Assembly: GCA_026874595.1 (NCBI GenBank)
Contig: CM049311.1
Coordinates: 33,871,676-33,935,675, forward strand
Length of the DNA: 64,000 nucleotides
Reading direction: 5' to 3'
Origin: Sipunculus nudus
Taxonomy: Eukaryota > Annelida > Sipuncula > Golfingiida > Sipunculidae
Below, piece after piece: positions 1-10,740 of the stretch; within the stretch, counting starts at the first letter, position 1, and each line of letters opens with the position of its first letter. Under the pieces are notes generated by a model, which had not been told where the DNA came from, did not search any database, and saw only the letters and a list, made by a program, of their open reading frames with translations. Made by a program: the position numbers and the translations under genes.

Positions 1-300
1 TCCCAATTGTAGTACAATATCGGGAGGTAGATGAAATTAAACATTTAAGTAAAGATAATTAAAAACCTAAAAATATACATGATACTCTAAGATACCCATG
101 TAACTTTCTGATCAAGGAGATATCTATTGGACGCGGACTTATAATCTGCTTTCAAGTGACCCAGAAAAAAAAACTAGAAGAGCCCCTTTAAAATTGGTCG
201 TTGTTTTGAGGTGGTCGCTAAACTGAGTTGTCGTTAGGCAAAGTTTTACTCTATATATACATATATATATATATACATATATATATATACATATATATAT
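1..300. other. AT-rich non-coding sequence, inferred intron 1 of the partial lectin gene
   Basis: No coding signal seen. A degenerate TATATACATATATA stretch fills about 253-300, directly before a MITE. It lies downstream of the paralogue's first exon donor, so it is probably intronic. Confidence 0.4.
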
Positions 301-630
301 TAGGCCAAAAAAAATTAAAGGTATGGTTCTCAGGCACCGCCCGCATCAATTTTAAACCCCCGCATCAATACTTTTTATTTTGATTTTCAATAAAAACTTT
401 CCAATTTTGAGCTGCTGCCGCTCCGACATTTCTTTCAAGAAGATAAAACCATACAATTCCCTTTGTTTTGTAGTGCTTTAACTTATTTAGCAAAAAAAAC
501 TGTTATTTTCATGCTTTGCCCTTATCATTTATCGAAACATACCAAAAATTAAAAATAAAATATGCGCCCGCCCGCATTGATTTCTGAAAAAAAGTGCCTG
601 AGAACCATACCTTTTTTTATTTTGGCCTTA
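301..630. mobile_element. MITE with ~37-bp terminal inverted repeats
   Basis: The left end TAGGCCAAAA ... GGTATGGTTCTCAGGCAC (301-337) reappears inverted at the right end (GTGCCTGAGAACCATACC ... TTTTGGCCTTA, to 630). The interior repeats CCCGCATCAAT / ATTGATGCGGG in inverted form, so nearly the whole 330 bp can fold back. There is no coding capacity. Probably mobilised in trans. Confidence 0.75.
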
Positions 631-1138
631 TATCCATATTTTTATTTATAATCCCTTCCTGGTGTTCTTATTGTATAAATTAGCTTGTTTGTACAAACTC
701 CAGATCAACAGGTAATAATTCATCCTTGAAATTGAAAGGCTGTCCCCAAGACCCTTGGCCTGCAAATGCATAATATGGGCGAATAAAAGATCGCCTTGTA
801 TGCCGACGGGAAACGCTTGATTAAAAATTAATGGGAAATTATAGAATATCTGTAAATGAAGCCTGATTATATTATGTAATGAGATGATTATTCCCATTCC
901 CGTACACTTACAAAAACAAATTCCGGAAGGCTTAATAACCTATTCGTATCGTTTGATCTCTTACATCTTCAGTTTATCACCATTATTAATCATCTCAATT
1001 AAGTCCCACTATAACAATTCCTTCCAACAGCCATGGTATCCATGTATAGCTGATATAACTTGCTCTGTCCCCAGGCTAGGGGTGAAATTGTCATCAAAAC
1101 TACACAGAACATAAAAAAGAATTAATACCAGCGCTTAC

Positions 1139-1190
1139 CTGCACCGACCATTAAACTTGCGAGAAACAAACCCAGCTTCTTCAGGAACAT
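1139..1190 (-). CDS. first coding exon (signal peptide) of a paralogous C-type lectin gene, partial
   Basis: The minus strand reads ATG at 1190 and encodes MFLKKLGLFLASLMVGA, then a GTAAGC donor after one extra base. It has the same length (52 nt), the same phase-1 ending and nearly the same peptide as the first exon at 30457-30406. Flanks on both sides are homologous too. The remaining exons would lie beyond the left edge, because intron 1 of the complete copy is about 5.8 kb. It could be a dead 5' fragment, but start codon, donor and promoter box are all intact. Confidence 0.75.
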
Positions 1191-1259
1191 TGTTATCCCT
1201 GTGTTGGCTCTCCAATGACTGGCATACCACCTTCTTACTCCAGAGCTTTCCTCTCTGTG

Positions 1260-1266
1260 TATAATA
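1260..1266 (-). promoter_or_regulatory. TATA-like box of the partial lectin paralogue
   Basis: The minus strand reads ATTATTATACACAGAG, with TATTATA 70 nt upstream of the ATG. The same box in the same setting lies 74 nt upstream of the other lectin copy, and its conservation across diverged flanks supports a core promoter role. The transcription start is inferred only. Confidence 0.45.
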
Positions 1267-1429
1267 ATCGATGTTTATTGGCTACCAACGCGGAAACCTA
1301 TGCATACATTTTGTCCCACAATCTTTTATTGACACCAAGCGCTTAACGTATTGTTCTTTGGGCTATGTCAATAAGAAAAAAATCATATTTTTATTTCGTG
1401 ATTTAAATTAGCATTTTTATTCACCTATG

Positions 1430-2316
1430 ACTGTGTCTCTACTTCTGATGATTGCCTCATTGTAAAATTTGCGGATGACACAACCGTTTCTGGGCTCATC
1501 CGGGTAAATAACGAAAGTGTTTACCGCAGTGAAATTAAAACTTTAACTTCGTGGTGCTCTGAAAATAATCTGGAGTTAAATGTAAAGAAAAACCAAGGAT
1601 ATGATAATTGATTTTAGACGGAAGAAAACTGAAATATTACCCTTAGTAATTGAAGGCTCCGAGGTTGAAATCGTTGACTGTTTTAAATTTTTAGGAATTT
1701 TTATTTCTTCTGATTTGAAGTGGGCCGAAAATGTTAAAGAAGTCACAACAACGTTTATTCTTTCTAAGGAACCTAAAAGATTTCGGGCTCAGTCAACCGA
1801 TTTTATTAAAGTTTTATCGGGCGGTAATTCAGGGGGTCTTGACGTTGTCAGTCACCGTATTGGGAGGCAGTATCACGGTCGAGGACAGGAACCGTCTTTC
1901 GAGGGTAGTTAGAACAGCTGAGAGGATCATTGGGGTTCCTTTACCCACAGTTGGCTCCTTATTTCAAACACGATTGTTGAAGAAAGCAAACGACATTATA
2001 GAAGACTAAAGTCATCCGGCGCACTATTTGTTTTAAAAAAATTAAATCGGGGGTTCGCTATAGGTCGCTATCAGGCAATTTCAGAAGACCTCAAACCAGC
2101 ACTTATGCGTCAGCCGTTCGGGAATTAAATATATCACTCGCAGCACAATAATCTAGTCAAGCATTCTCAGTCATACGTCTTTTTTTATACACAATTTTAT
2201 TTTATTATTTCTTGTTTAATGTGTTTGTTTTAGCAAGCCAGTCAAGCCAAATACTATTGTATGTGATAATCTTATTACATATATATAGCAATAAACTATA
2301 TCTTATCTTATCTTCA
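1430..2316 (+). mobile_element. 5'-truncated non-LTR retrotransposon (LINE) remnant
   Basis: The inserted block is absent from duplicate copy B. It holds only the last part of a reverse transcriptase plus a 3' tail, and ends in TATCTTATCTTATCTT. Short 3' tandem repeats and severe 5' truncation are typical of CR1/Jockey-like LINEs. The exact clade is not resolved. Confidence 0.75.
1452..2010 (+). pseudogene. reverse transcriptase fragment (non-LTR), frameshifted
   Basis: Translation near 1470 gives IVKFADDTTVSGL, where FADD is the polymerase catalytic motif, then LTSWCSENNLELNVKK. After a frameshift near 1590 it continues with MIIDFRRKK ... CFKFLGIFISSDLKW (1601-1745). A second frameshift moves the rest into another frame (1731-2009, HIGVPLPTVGSL-type thumb region). 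This is the conserved end of LINE reverse transcriptases. It is inactive: no endonuclease, no N-terminal half, at least two frameshifts. Confidence 0.75.
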
Positions 2317-2689
2317 ATTTTGAGACCGGTGTTGGTTGTTGTACTGAAATAGAGTTGATAACCTTATATATACGTACCGATTTGGCGATTAAAATGTTTA
2401 TAATTTCTAAAGAATATTAAAAAAAATGCTTTTTTTTTATTTTTCCTTCATCCGACTTGCACATTGCACGCAATCAAGCACATAGGGTGTTTTCCCACCA
2501 GTCAAATCCATCATTCATCATGCCGGAAGTAACTGACAGTCTGGCAGTATTTTCCATCTAGAAAGCGGGTGGGTCGCATAATCCGCTAAATGGTTCATAC
2601 TGTAAAAACCTTATATTTGAATTATATCATGGTGCATGTTTGTATATCCGATTATTCTGTGTATGATGAACTTGGTTATCCTAAGACGG

Positions 2690-2977
2690 GGCTTGAAAAG
2701 TGGTACCCTATAGTGATCGGGTTGTCCGTGGTTCGTCGAGCTGTCCGTCCTCCTTCATGACGTCCGTCCGTCAGTGATGCTTTCTTTCGCGCATTATCTC
2801 AAATAGAATACAATAATCTTTTTTCAAATTCACAGGGATGATTTAAGCCCATCAGGTCTACAGACCTAGCGAAAACGGACCTTTCTGATTTGCAAAAAGG
2901 CCACCAGAGTACAACCAGTGATTTTCTTTCGCGCGCAATAGCTCAAACAGAATTACCTTGATTTTTCTAAGATTCAC

Positions 2978-3070
<93 letters not shown>

Positions 3071-3600
3071 GGATCCAGTCCTATAGAATTACAAACCCGC
3101 TAGATATTCAGAGCACAAATGTTGCATTTTCTTTCGAGCGCATTATCTCAAATGGAATACTGTTTATCTTTCTCAAATTCATCGGAATGATTGCATGGTG
3201 CTGATGACGGCACCAGACCTACATAGTTACAGATCTGTCCGAATTCAGATATGGCCAGAGGAGCATTTTTTTTTTGCGCGCAATATCTCGAAGAGAATAC
3301 CCTTGATCTTTCTTAAATTCCCAAGGATCAGTTAAACCGGTGAGGACTCAAACCCTATCAAATTACAGACCAATCCGAATTCTAATTTGGCTGCCCGAGC
3401 ATAGTCGGTGATTATCTGTCGCGTGGAATATCCTGTTAAATCCAATATGGCTGCCAGGTAAGTATTTAAGAAACCTTTCGTAATAATTTTTCAGAAATTT
3501 GATTTTTTTTAACGATAGGCCCCTTTGGATTATTTGTGGGGATATATGTCAGACCAAACTGGCATCCAATATGACCATACACCTGCACCAGGTCGAGGAA
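2690..3600. mobile_element. tandem-core element (pearl/Helentron-like), ~145-bp core repeats
   Basis: Diverged units carrying a GCGCATTATCTCAAATAGAATA-type motif recur near 2790, 2935, 3140, 3280 and 3420, giving a ~140-150 bp core period (one interval is lengthened by a TA run). A GTCCGT-rich arm sits at 2728-2775. The stretch is absent from duplicate copy B. Arm plus tandem core is the plan of bivalve pearl elements. Exact ends were not found. Confidence 0.5.
2982..3067. repeat. (TA)n microsatellite
   Basis: About 86 bp of uninterrupted TA inside the tandem-core element. Confidence 0.95.
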
Positions 3601-4407
3601 TAAATTACTTAACAATTTGTTTTTCATTTTATTTATCAAGATCATTTATGTTCAGTGATCATTATATGATTCATGCATTATCTTCTGTGGGGTTCAAATA
3701 GTTTACTTTTCGTCTCCAGGGGGCCCCACAATCACTTAGGGGTAAGGAACATATGAGAATCCTGGTTAATTCAGCACACAGATGCCACCTGTAGTTGTAA
3801 TTGTAAATTATTGGAACTAGATCAACAGAATTGAAATAAAATATTACAGAGACCTGTCTTTTTTTGGTAGTTATTCCCTTTGATTAAGATATCCATTGCC
3901 ATGGCAACACAATCTCCATACTCTTTTTGTGAATCATCTAGTCATCATCTTGACATGCAGAAATGACCTCTATAACTGTCATAGAATAATTATTCCTTGC
4001 TGAAGTCATTTTAAAATCAGCAACCTTTATATGAATATTCATTAATATTTTTCAATCTCCATTAAGGTCCCAAGGTGTTATCCGCAAATATCTACCGTAA
4101 TTCTACGTGATTAGGTAGCAATAAACAGTAGCTTTTCAATAAGTATGTACCTGAATGACCTTTGGAGGAGATTGGCAAAAAAGTACGCCATTGATGCCTC
4201 CTGAAAAGAAAACCTGTTATCCCCAGTATTTTAGTGACGCCGCATATCACCCATATCAACGACCATACTGGAGTATGACCGATATCAGAAAGTAGGGCTG
4301 TGTATATCACCTGCAAATTTCGTATTGCAATACATTGCGATATGTGGTAGCGTATTGCGATATGTATTGCGATATTTTCATTTTATTAAACTGATAGGAA
4401 CTGAGTG

Positions 4408-4409
<2 letters not shown>

Positions 4410-4466
<57 letters not shown>
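4410..4466. repeat. (TA)n microsatellite
   Basis: TA dinucleotide run of about 57 bp inside the hAT-like element. Confidence 0.95.
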
Positions 4467-4467
<1 letters not shown>

Positions 4468-4939
4468 TATATAACTATTAATTTTATTTTTACAAATCAT
4501 TACTAAGAGAAAAGCAATCTTCATTCAGGTAGAATGTTTTGCAACTCATATTGTGGACGTCATTAAAAGCTTGTGGTCGGTTTGATGCAGCCACACGGAT
4601 TGATGATATTTGTGATATTCATCATGTTACATATAATGAAAGATTTATGAGAGAGTTCATGCAGATCAGTTTATTTCAAATACGAAATATGACAATAATA
4701 CTAAAAAAGTACTTATTAAAAGTACTTACTTGTTGTTGACATTACTAAAAGAAACCTATAAAACCAAAGTTTTCTTTAAGCCTTACATGTATAAATAACT
4801 TGTCAGTTTGAGGTTTCTGGACCGTAGTTTATCAGAGAGCGGTAAGGTTGTCTGTACAAACAAAGCCTTTTACAACATCAAAATGCTGCCGTTCTTACTC
4901 AGTAGTACTGCTAACTTGACACATGATCTTAATGAAGTT

Positions 4940-5102
4940 AAATGATGTAGTCCGGATACGAGTCCACTTTTCAAGAACTCGGATTAGGACACGAAGGTTC
5001 TGGGCTCGGAGTTGTACTGGAAAATGGAGGTAAGGACTCGAGAAATCAGACTGACTCCTTCTCGAGTCCAGTAGAAAAAAGCTCTGTCAATATTTCAAAG
5101 AC

Positions 5103-5157
<55 letters not shown>

Positions 5158-5455
5158 TGTCTATACATACGTATATACATGAACTTCAAAGAGAATATTA
5201 GGCATATCAAAATAGACTATTATTTACCAAATTTTAGTTTGGCATCGGGAGCTAAAGGTTATTTAACATTAGAAAGAGATGAATAAACTAACTTTAAATA
5301 TATTTGTAAAAAACATAAATTGTATTTGACTCAGATAATCGAGTTGAAAGTGACTCGGACTCGGAGAAGGTGGATTTGGACTCGAACTCGGGTGGCCCGG
5401 ACTAAGACTTGCACTCGGACTCGGATGTTGGGAACTCGACTACATAACAGATGTT
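4940..5455. repeat. GACTCG-rich dispersed repeat, copy 1
   Basis: Begins ATGTAGTCCGGATACGAGTCC and ends near GGGAACTCGACTACATAAC, which is an approximate terminal inverted repeat. Both arms are rich in GACTCGGACTCG. A second copy with the same arm order lies at 24605-25130. MITE-like; no coding potential is credible. Confidence 0.6.
5105..5154. repeat. (TA)n microsatellite
   Basis: About 50 bp of TA in the centre of the GACTCG repeat. Confidence 0.95.
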
Positions 5456-5639
5456 ATGCACGGCATTTCAAAACTTTACAACATAACAGATGTAGTTTAT
5501 ATAAGATTTGAGATGAAGATATTAATGAATGGTTAATTATAACGACATTAGAAAAACTGTATTGCGATACGCAATATGCGAATTAACGTATCGCAATATA
5601 CCGATCTATCGCTAATTATCGCGCAGCACTGTCAAAAAG

Positions 5640-7130
5640 CATTGCTCTCAGAAAACAGCCCTTAAAGGTGTTAAAGTCCGGCACAGGACGAGTTCTGCAT
5701 GCTGTCACATTCAAACCTAGGATCCCCCCGGGCTCCGGAAATTTAGGAATTTTATAGACGCACTTGAGGACTTAATACGGAAGGCTATATAGTCAGCCAG
5801 AAATATAGAAAACAGGTGTTTCCACTGCACCATCGTGTTTAACTCGGTTGCTTACGATGCCTGTCAGTTATTGAAGCAGCATATAAATCTGTCTAAATGG
5901 TTTAGATAGCTGTAACTGTATACTTGCAACAGTTAAATGTACAGTTCTACGAAGGAGTTTAATGTTTCCATAATAGCAGGTCTATATAACAATACTTATT
6001 CAATATTAAATGCAGGCCCGGATCCATGAGTGTTGCTGGGAGGGGCCAACGGGTGGCATGCATAAAATGTCTAAAAAAGGTCGTTGGTTAAGAGAAGGAG
6101 GGGGGGGGGCAGACCAACCCCTGCTCTCGACCCCAAAACCCCCCTGTCATGTATAAGATTTGTCTAAAAAAAGGTCGTTGGTTGAGATCAGTGGGCGGTT
6201 CCCCCCCCCCCCCCCCCCCCCCGCCTATATATGTGAAAAAAAAAAAAGTTTATAAAGGCCTCTTATAATTAATAATGTAATTTCAAATCAACTGAAAATG
6301 TAATATATACTTACCGACAACGTAATGAAAAAAATTACTGATAATGTCACATTAACCAATAAATTAAAACAAAATCCACCGATAATGCAACAGCAACAAC
6401 ATTTGCTTACCGAAAACATAATATGAAAGTACCCGATTATGTAACAACCTTCCCTGACCGTTAATGTAAACACTTCAGCAAATCTGACCAGTATATAGAA
6501 GTCATTTTATAATTTTTGATAGATGGCACTACAAGAAATGCTTCGCAAAAGAGTTGAATTCTAAGACTTTATGGGCAAATATGGAAGATGACACCCATAT
6601 GACACACTTGGCATCGGCCATTTCCAATGCGTTACCACAGAGAAGTTGTGTGACATTTATCTAGTGGTACCACCGTAAATTGTAATACAGATTATAACAC
6701 AGGGACCTGGCAGTTTATATTGTTTTTTTAACAATTTTTGGCAAATTTATGTTACACCTAAACAACACGACTGATAATTACCATGCCTTTATTAGGAGAG
6801 AAATGTGATGCGAAGCATTTTTACATTTGAAACATTTTCCTGTGAAGTCAGTGGCCGTCGTTAAATGCACATAATGCTGTTCAAACACTTCCTGGGATTT
6901 CCAGCTGCCAATTATCCGTCCGGAATCCAGTGTGTAATATTAGACTCAATGGCAGTCGTCGCTGCAGTAGGTCTAAAACAGTTTGCAATTGAACCCCTAC
7001 CTTCTAATCTTGCCATGTTAATGGATTACTCGGGAATTTTGCCAATTGAAGTACTACACAAAGCATTATATGACTTGTTCAAAACTTAAAATAACGGTCC
7101 AATCGAACCTTTACGGAGCAATTTTTAACT
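5640..7130. other. non-coding stretch with a poly-C tract and a short dispersed repeat
   Basis: No convincing gene. TCTAAAAAAGGTCGTTGGTT occurs twice (near 6070 and 6162) around G/C homopolymers (a long poly-C near 6200-6222). The inverse of the same motif lies near 25608-25630. Open frames here, such as 6865-7089, have no recognisable domain. Confidence 0.5.
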
Positions 7131-8690
7131 CAGCTGACTGTAAGTCATCTGAGCTATAGCGATCACCATTTGTCCGGCGTCCGTCTGGCCGTCCGTCCGT
7201 TAACAGGGCACAAATCGTAACCGTTAGACCTAGAAACTTCTAACTGTATATCCATGGAGGTCCTGGGCAAATCTCCTTGGAAACCCGAAATTAGGTCATG
7301 GTGACCTATATTTTGTGACCTACGGTCCGAAAACATGATTTTGAGCACCCAGACATTCAGACGGGGCACAAATAGTATCCATTAGGTCTACAAACCTCTA
7401 ACCTTACATTTTGGGAGATCCCAGGCAAATGTCCTTGGAAACCTGAAACTAGGTCACTGTGACCTATATTCTGCGAACTATAGGAAAACATGTCAAATGA
7501 GCACCCTGAATGTCAGATGGGGAAAAATCGTATCTGTTAGGCCTGGAATCTTCTAACAGAATATCCTGGGAGTTTCTAGGCAAATCTCCTTGGAAACCTG
7601 AAGTTAGGTAATGGTTACCTATATTTTTTTTACCTATGGGCCAAAAACATGATTGTGAGCACCCAAACAGTCAGTTAGGGCACAGATAGTATCCATTAGG
7701 CCTAGAATCCTCCAACATGACATTAAGGGAGGTCCTAGGCAAATGTCCTTAGAAACCTGACATTAGGTAACTGTGACCTATATTCTGTGACCTACAGGCT
7801 GAAAATAGGATTTTGAGCACCCAGAAAGTCAGGCAGGGCACATATTTTATTTGTTAGGTCTATTATCTTCTTATGTAACATTCGGAGATGTATTTGGCAA
7901 ATGTCTGTGGAAAACTGAAATTAGGTCATGGTGACCTATATTTAGGGACCTTTAGGACAAGAAGTCATATAAGTACTCAGACAGTCAGTCAGGGCACACA
8001 TTGTATATGTTAGGCCTAGAATCTTCTAATGTAAAATTCTGAGACTTCCTTGGTCAGTGTTCTTGGAAAACTGAAATTAGGTCACCATGACCTACATTTT
8101 CAACCTATCAGAAAAGATGGTATATAAGCACCCAGACAGTCAGACAGGGCACAAATTGTATCTATTAGGCCTAGAATCTTTTAACATGAAATTCAGGGAG
8201 GTCCTAGTCAAGTGTCCTTGGAAACCAGAAATTAGGTCATGGTGACCTATATTGTGTGACCTGTGGGCTGAAAAATGGCTTTGCGCACCCAGACAGACAA
8301 GGCACAAATTGTATCCATTAGCCCTAGACTCTTCTAACCTGACATTCAGGGGATTCCTTGGCAATTCTCTTAGGAAACCTAAAATTGGATCATGGTGACC
8401 TATGTTCTGCTAGCTATGCACCAGAAACATGATTTTTAGCACCAAGACAGACAGGGTACATATTGTATCTATTTTTCTTTGAACCCTGTATTGTGAAATC
8501 CAGGGGGGGGGGGGGTCCTGGGCAGGTCTCCTCCGAATCCTGATTTTTTTTATTTTCTGTCCATTTTTTTTCAACACTGTAACTTTAGACATAGGCTATT
8601 CTCACAGACAATATATAACATTAAAAAAAACATAGCACCCAGCCAAAATTAGCTGAGCGTCATGGCCCATGGGCCACTTGTTTTAAGGTA
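7131..8690. mobile_element. tandem-core element (pearl/Helentron-like) with ~157-bp monomers carrying AGGTCA palindromes
   Basis: One arm, 7131-7205, has CAGCTGACTG ... CATCTGAGCT and repeated GTCCGTC. The other, near 8650-8690, reads TTAGCTGAGCGTCATGGCCC. Between them, units with TTAGGTCATGGTGACCTATATT-like cores start at 7293, 7451, 7606, 7765, 7923, 8079, 8234 and 8386, with spacing 152-159 bp. The architecture of arms, tandem core and short-repeat segment fits pearl elements. It is non-coding. Confidence 0.65.
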
Positions 8691-10740
8691 ACACCTCAAT
8701 GTAGCCACCGGATCCAGGTTACATACAGATCAGGTTTGTACATTAACAGAGAAACCATCCCTGTAATAATCATTCTTAATGCCATTCTTCATAGAACTAT
8801 CCAGATTAAAGGTAACTTGGTCAACAGAAATAATAAACTTGTCATACACCTATATATCCTTATAAAGAAATCTTAGCATTAGGCGCTGCATCGTATGCTC
8901 TAAGAAATATATCAAAAGCTAATTAAATCAAACAGTTCAGGCGCAGATGTTTGATGGTAGGCTCTTCATTCTCCGGCCAGCATAGGAAAAGTCTTTTGAA
9001 TGCTTTAACTGGAAGGATTGTCGGTCTGGTCCTTGGGGCCTGTTTTCATGATTTGATTAAAGCAGTACCTAGTTTCCTAAAGTCAGGCAGATACATACCA
9101 TTAATTTTCATGGGCAAGTGCTTCGTACAAACTTGAAAGTGCAGCTGGCGCTTTAAGCCCATTTACATGGACATTTTTGTTGTGCTCAGTCACTGCAATC
9201 TTGAGCGCCAAGTTTTAACCGCCAGTAGTTTTTCAGGCACCTGACAAATGCTTAATTGCCAAATTGACCGGGGTCTGTTTGGGATCCTGAAAGACAGGAC
9301 CGCTGACATTTGGACCAGCTGATCAAACTAAGGTTTTGCTGGCCAGTAAGGTGCTCTCAGGGTTGTCTCCATTTTTTTAGATGCGAACAAATTTATAGCC
9401 TTTGGAATGAGCAAAAACGGCGTATTGACAAAAATTGTTTTCTCTCGTCCCACTGTAGGATAATGCATCAATCCCGGAGGAGAGGGGTTCGTGATACAGG
9501 CTATTGTAATGGGCGAGTTGTGCTGTAAACATGAAGCAAACCGATTGACGATGAGAGGCCCCCACATTAAGTCTCAGAAAACGGAATAGACCTGTGTTTA
9601 AGTCCCATTTGTAAGGGGACAGATTTCGCCGCTCAATAAATTTACGTGGCGGTTCTTTTTACCAGCGCGGTATTTGGAGTTTAGATCTTTGTTCAATGTA
9701 TGAGCTTCTAGCCAAACTCTTTGAATCAAGTCCCTTAATTCCTGACTTGGGTTGTAAAAAGGGTTGATACATGCAACTGTTGTCGCTCAAGATTAAACCG
9801 ATTTCTCCCGGAGCCCGGGTCCAAATGACCTAGACGTAGCCCTACGGCAAGAAGCACCCTGTAGTTGAAAAGCATGTGGGTGAACCGGGTATTCCATTGT
9901 CCTGAAGTTTGAAGACTGTAAAATGCCTAAATGTAAGCACCCCAGCCAAAACTACTTGCATACATAGGAGCCTGAATATCTACAGGTTTTACTTGTATAT
10001 GAGGGCAACCGTTCCAGTTATCAAAAGCTTCACGCCACCAAGTTAGTTCCTAGACTATGAACGGGTCCAAAACGATTAACATGTCCTAAGAACGTCTTTT
10101 GGCTTTACCTCAATATATATTTCTCGATAAAAGTTCATAATTTGTCTTTCTCATTGAGAAATATTGACCCACAATGCATGCAAACTAACGTGGCAATGTC
10201 TTTTGTCAGGCTGCCGGATACGCTGCTTGGACACCTGAATATAGGGAATACCTCCGTGATTGGCAGTGTCAATCACAAAACCTAATTACATATTAGTGGA
10301 AGGCAAAAGTACGTTTTTTTCAGAATTAATTGTTCAACCAAAATCATATGATGTGTGTACAATGAGATCATTTGATCAGAGGCAGTATGACTTGTTAACG
10401 TCAATACAAAGTCAACTACATATAAAACCAAATGAATACAATGGTCACGCTATAATTGTGCCACCGGTCGAAGGATTATGTAAAAGACAATAAGGGCTAC
10501 AAGGCTGTAAAGACATATCACTGTCCTCGCCAGTTGATTCTTAAATACCTCTGAAAATCAGCGTTTACACCCACGGGATAAAGGGTGATCCAGGGGATTC
10601 ATAAATATATATGATTGATAATTCGTACATAAATGCGAAGGAAATAAAAACATGCAATATCGTAATGAAATAGTCCAACGAGCTATACACATTCAGCCCA
10701 AAGAGGACACTAGTCTATATATCTGACGATTTTTTGTCGC
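8691..10740. other. degenerate transposon-derived region
   Basis: Apart from the retroelement fragment at 9300-9580, no intact gene is seen. Open frames at 8951-9136 and 10260-10493 lack recognisable domains, and the latter opens with TTG, not ATG. Probably the decayed body of the minus-strand retroelement plus unrelated sequence. Confidence 0.4.
9300..9580 (-). pseudogene. tyrosine-recombinase-type (DIRS/Ngaro-like) retroelement pol fragment
   Basis: Minus-strand translation from 9567 reads WGPLIVNRFAS ... HYPTVGRE ... FLLIPKAINLFASKKMETT, then APYWPAKP. It resembles the end of the RNase H region of DIRS/Ngaro elements (family pattern WGPxxVDRFAS, PPxxLIPRxIxH, TLVVPxWPSxPWWP). The canonical D of VDRFAS is N here, and the copy stops without the downstream residues. 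Sequence at 8700-9300 may hold remains of the recombinase side but has stops and was not identified. Dead copy. Confidence 0.5.

Larger units (their letters stand above)
640..4060. repeat. segmental duplication, copy A
   Basis: Matches 28920-31580 in the same orientation. Shared landmarks are the stretch near 690 (CAAACTCCAGATCAAC), the signal-peptide exon, the TATA region, 2320-2400 (GTTGTACTG ... TACGTACCGAT) and 3840-4010 (ATCCATTGCCATGGCAACAC). Copy A carries a LINE at about 1430-2316 and a tandem-core element at about 2690-3600 that copy B lacks. Confidence 0.8.
4293..5631. mobile_element. hAT-like non-autonomous DNA transposon with 8-bp target duplication
   Basis: The left end TAGGGCTGTGTATATCACC and the inverted right end CAGTGCTGCGCGATAATTAG are related. 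Subterminal ATTGCGATA motifs occur in both arms (4330-4375, 5560-5605). The flanks TCAGAAAG (4285-4292) and TCAAAAAG (5632-5639) match at 7 of 8 bases, as expected for a hAT target duplication. No transposase is seen. A GACTCG-rich repeat (4940-5455) and two TA tracts are nested inside. Confidence 0.65.

Noticed and set aside
8941-9960. Mitochondrial insertion (NUMT)
   Set aside because: Considered because of the different base composition. No mitochondrial protein was readable, and the minus-strand peptide fits a retroelement better.
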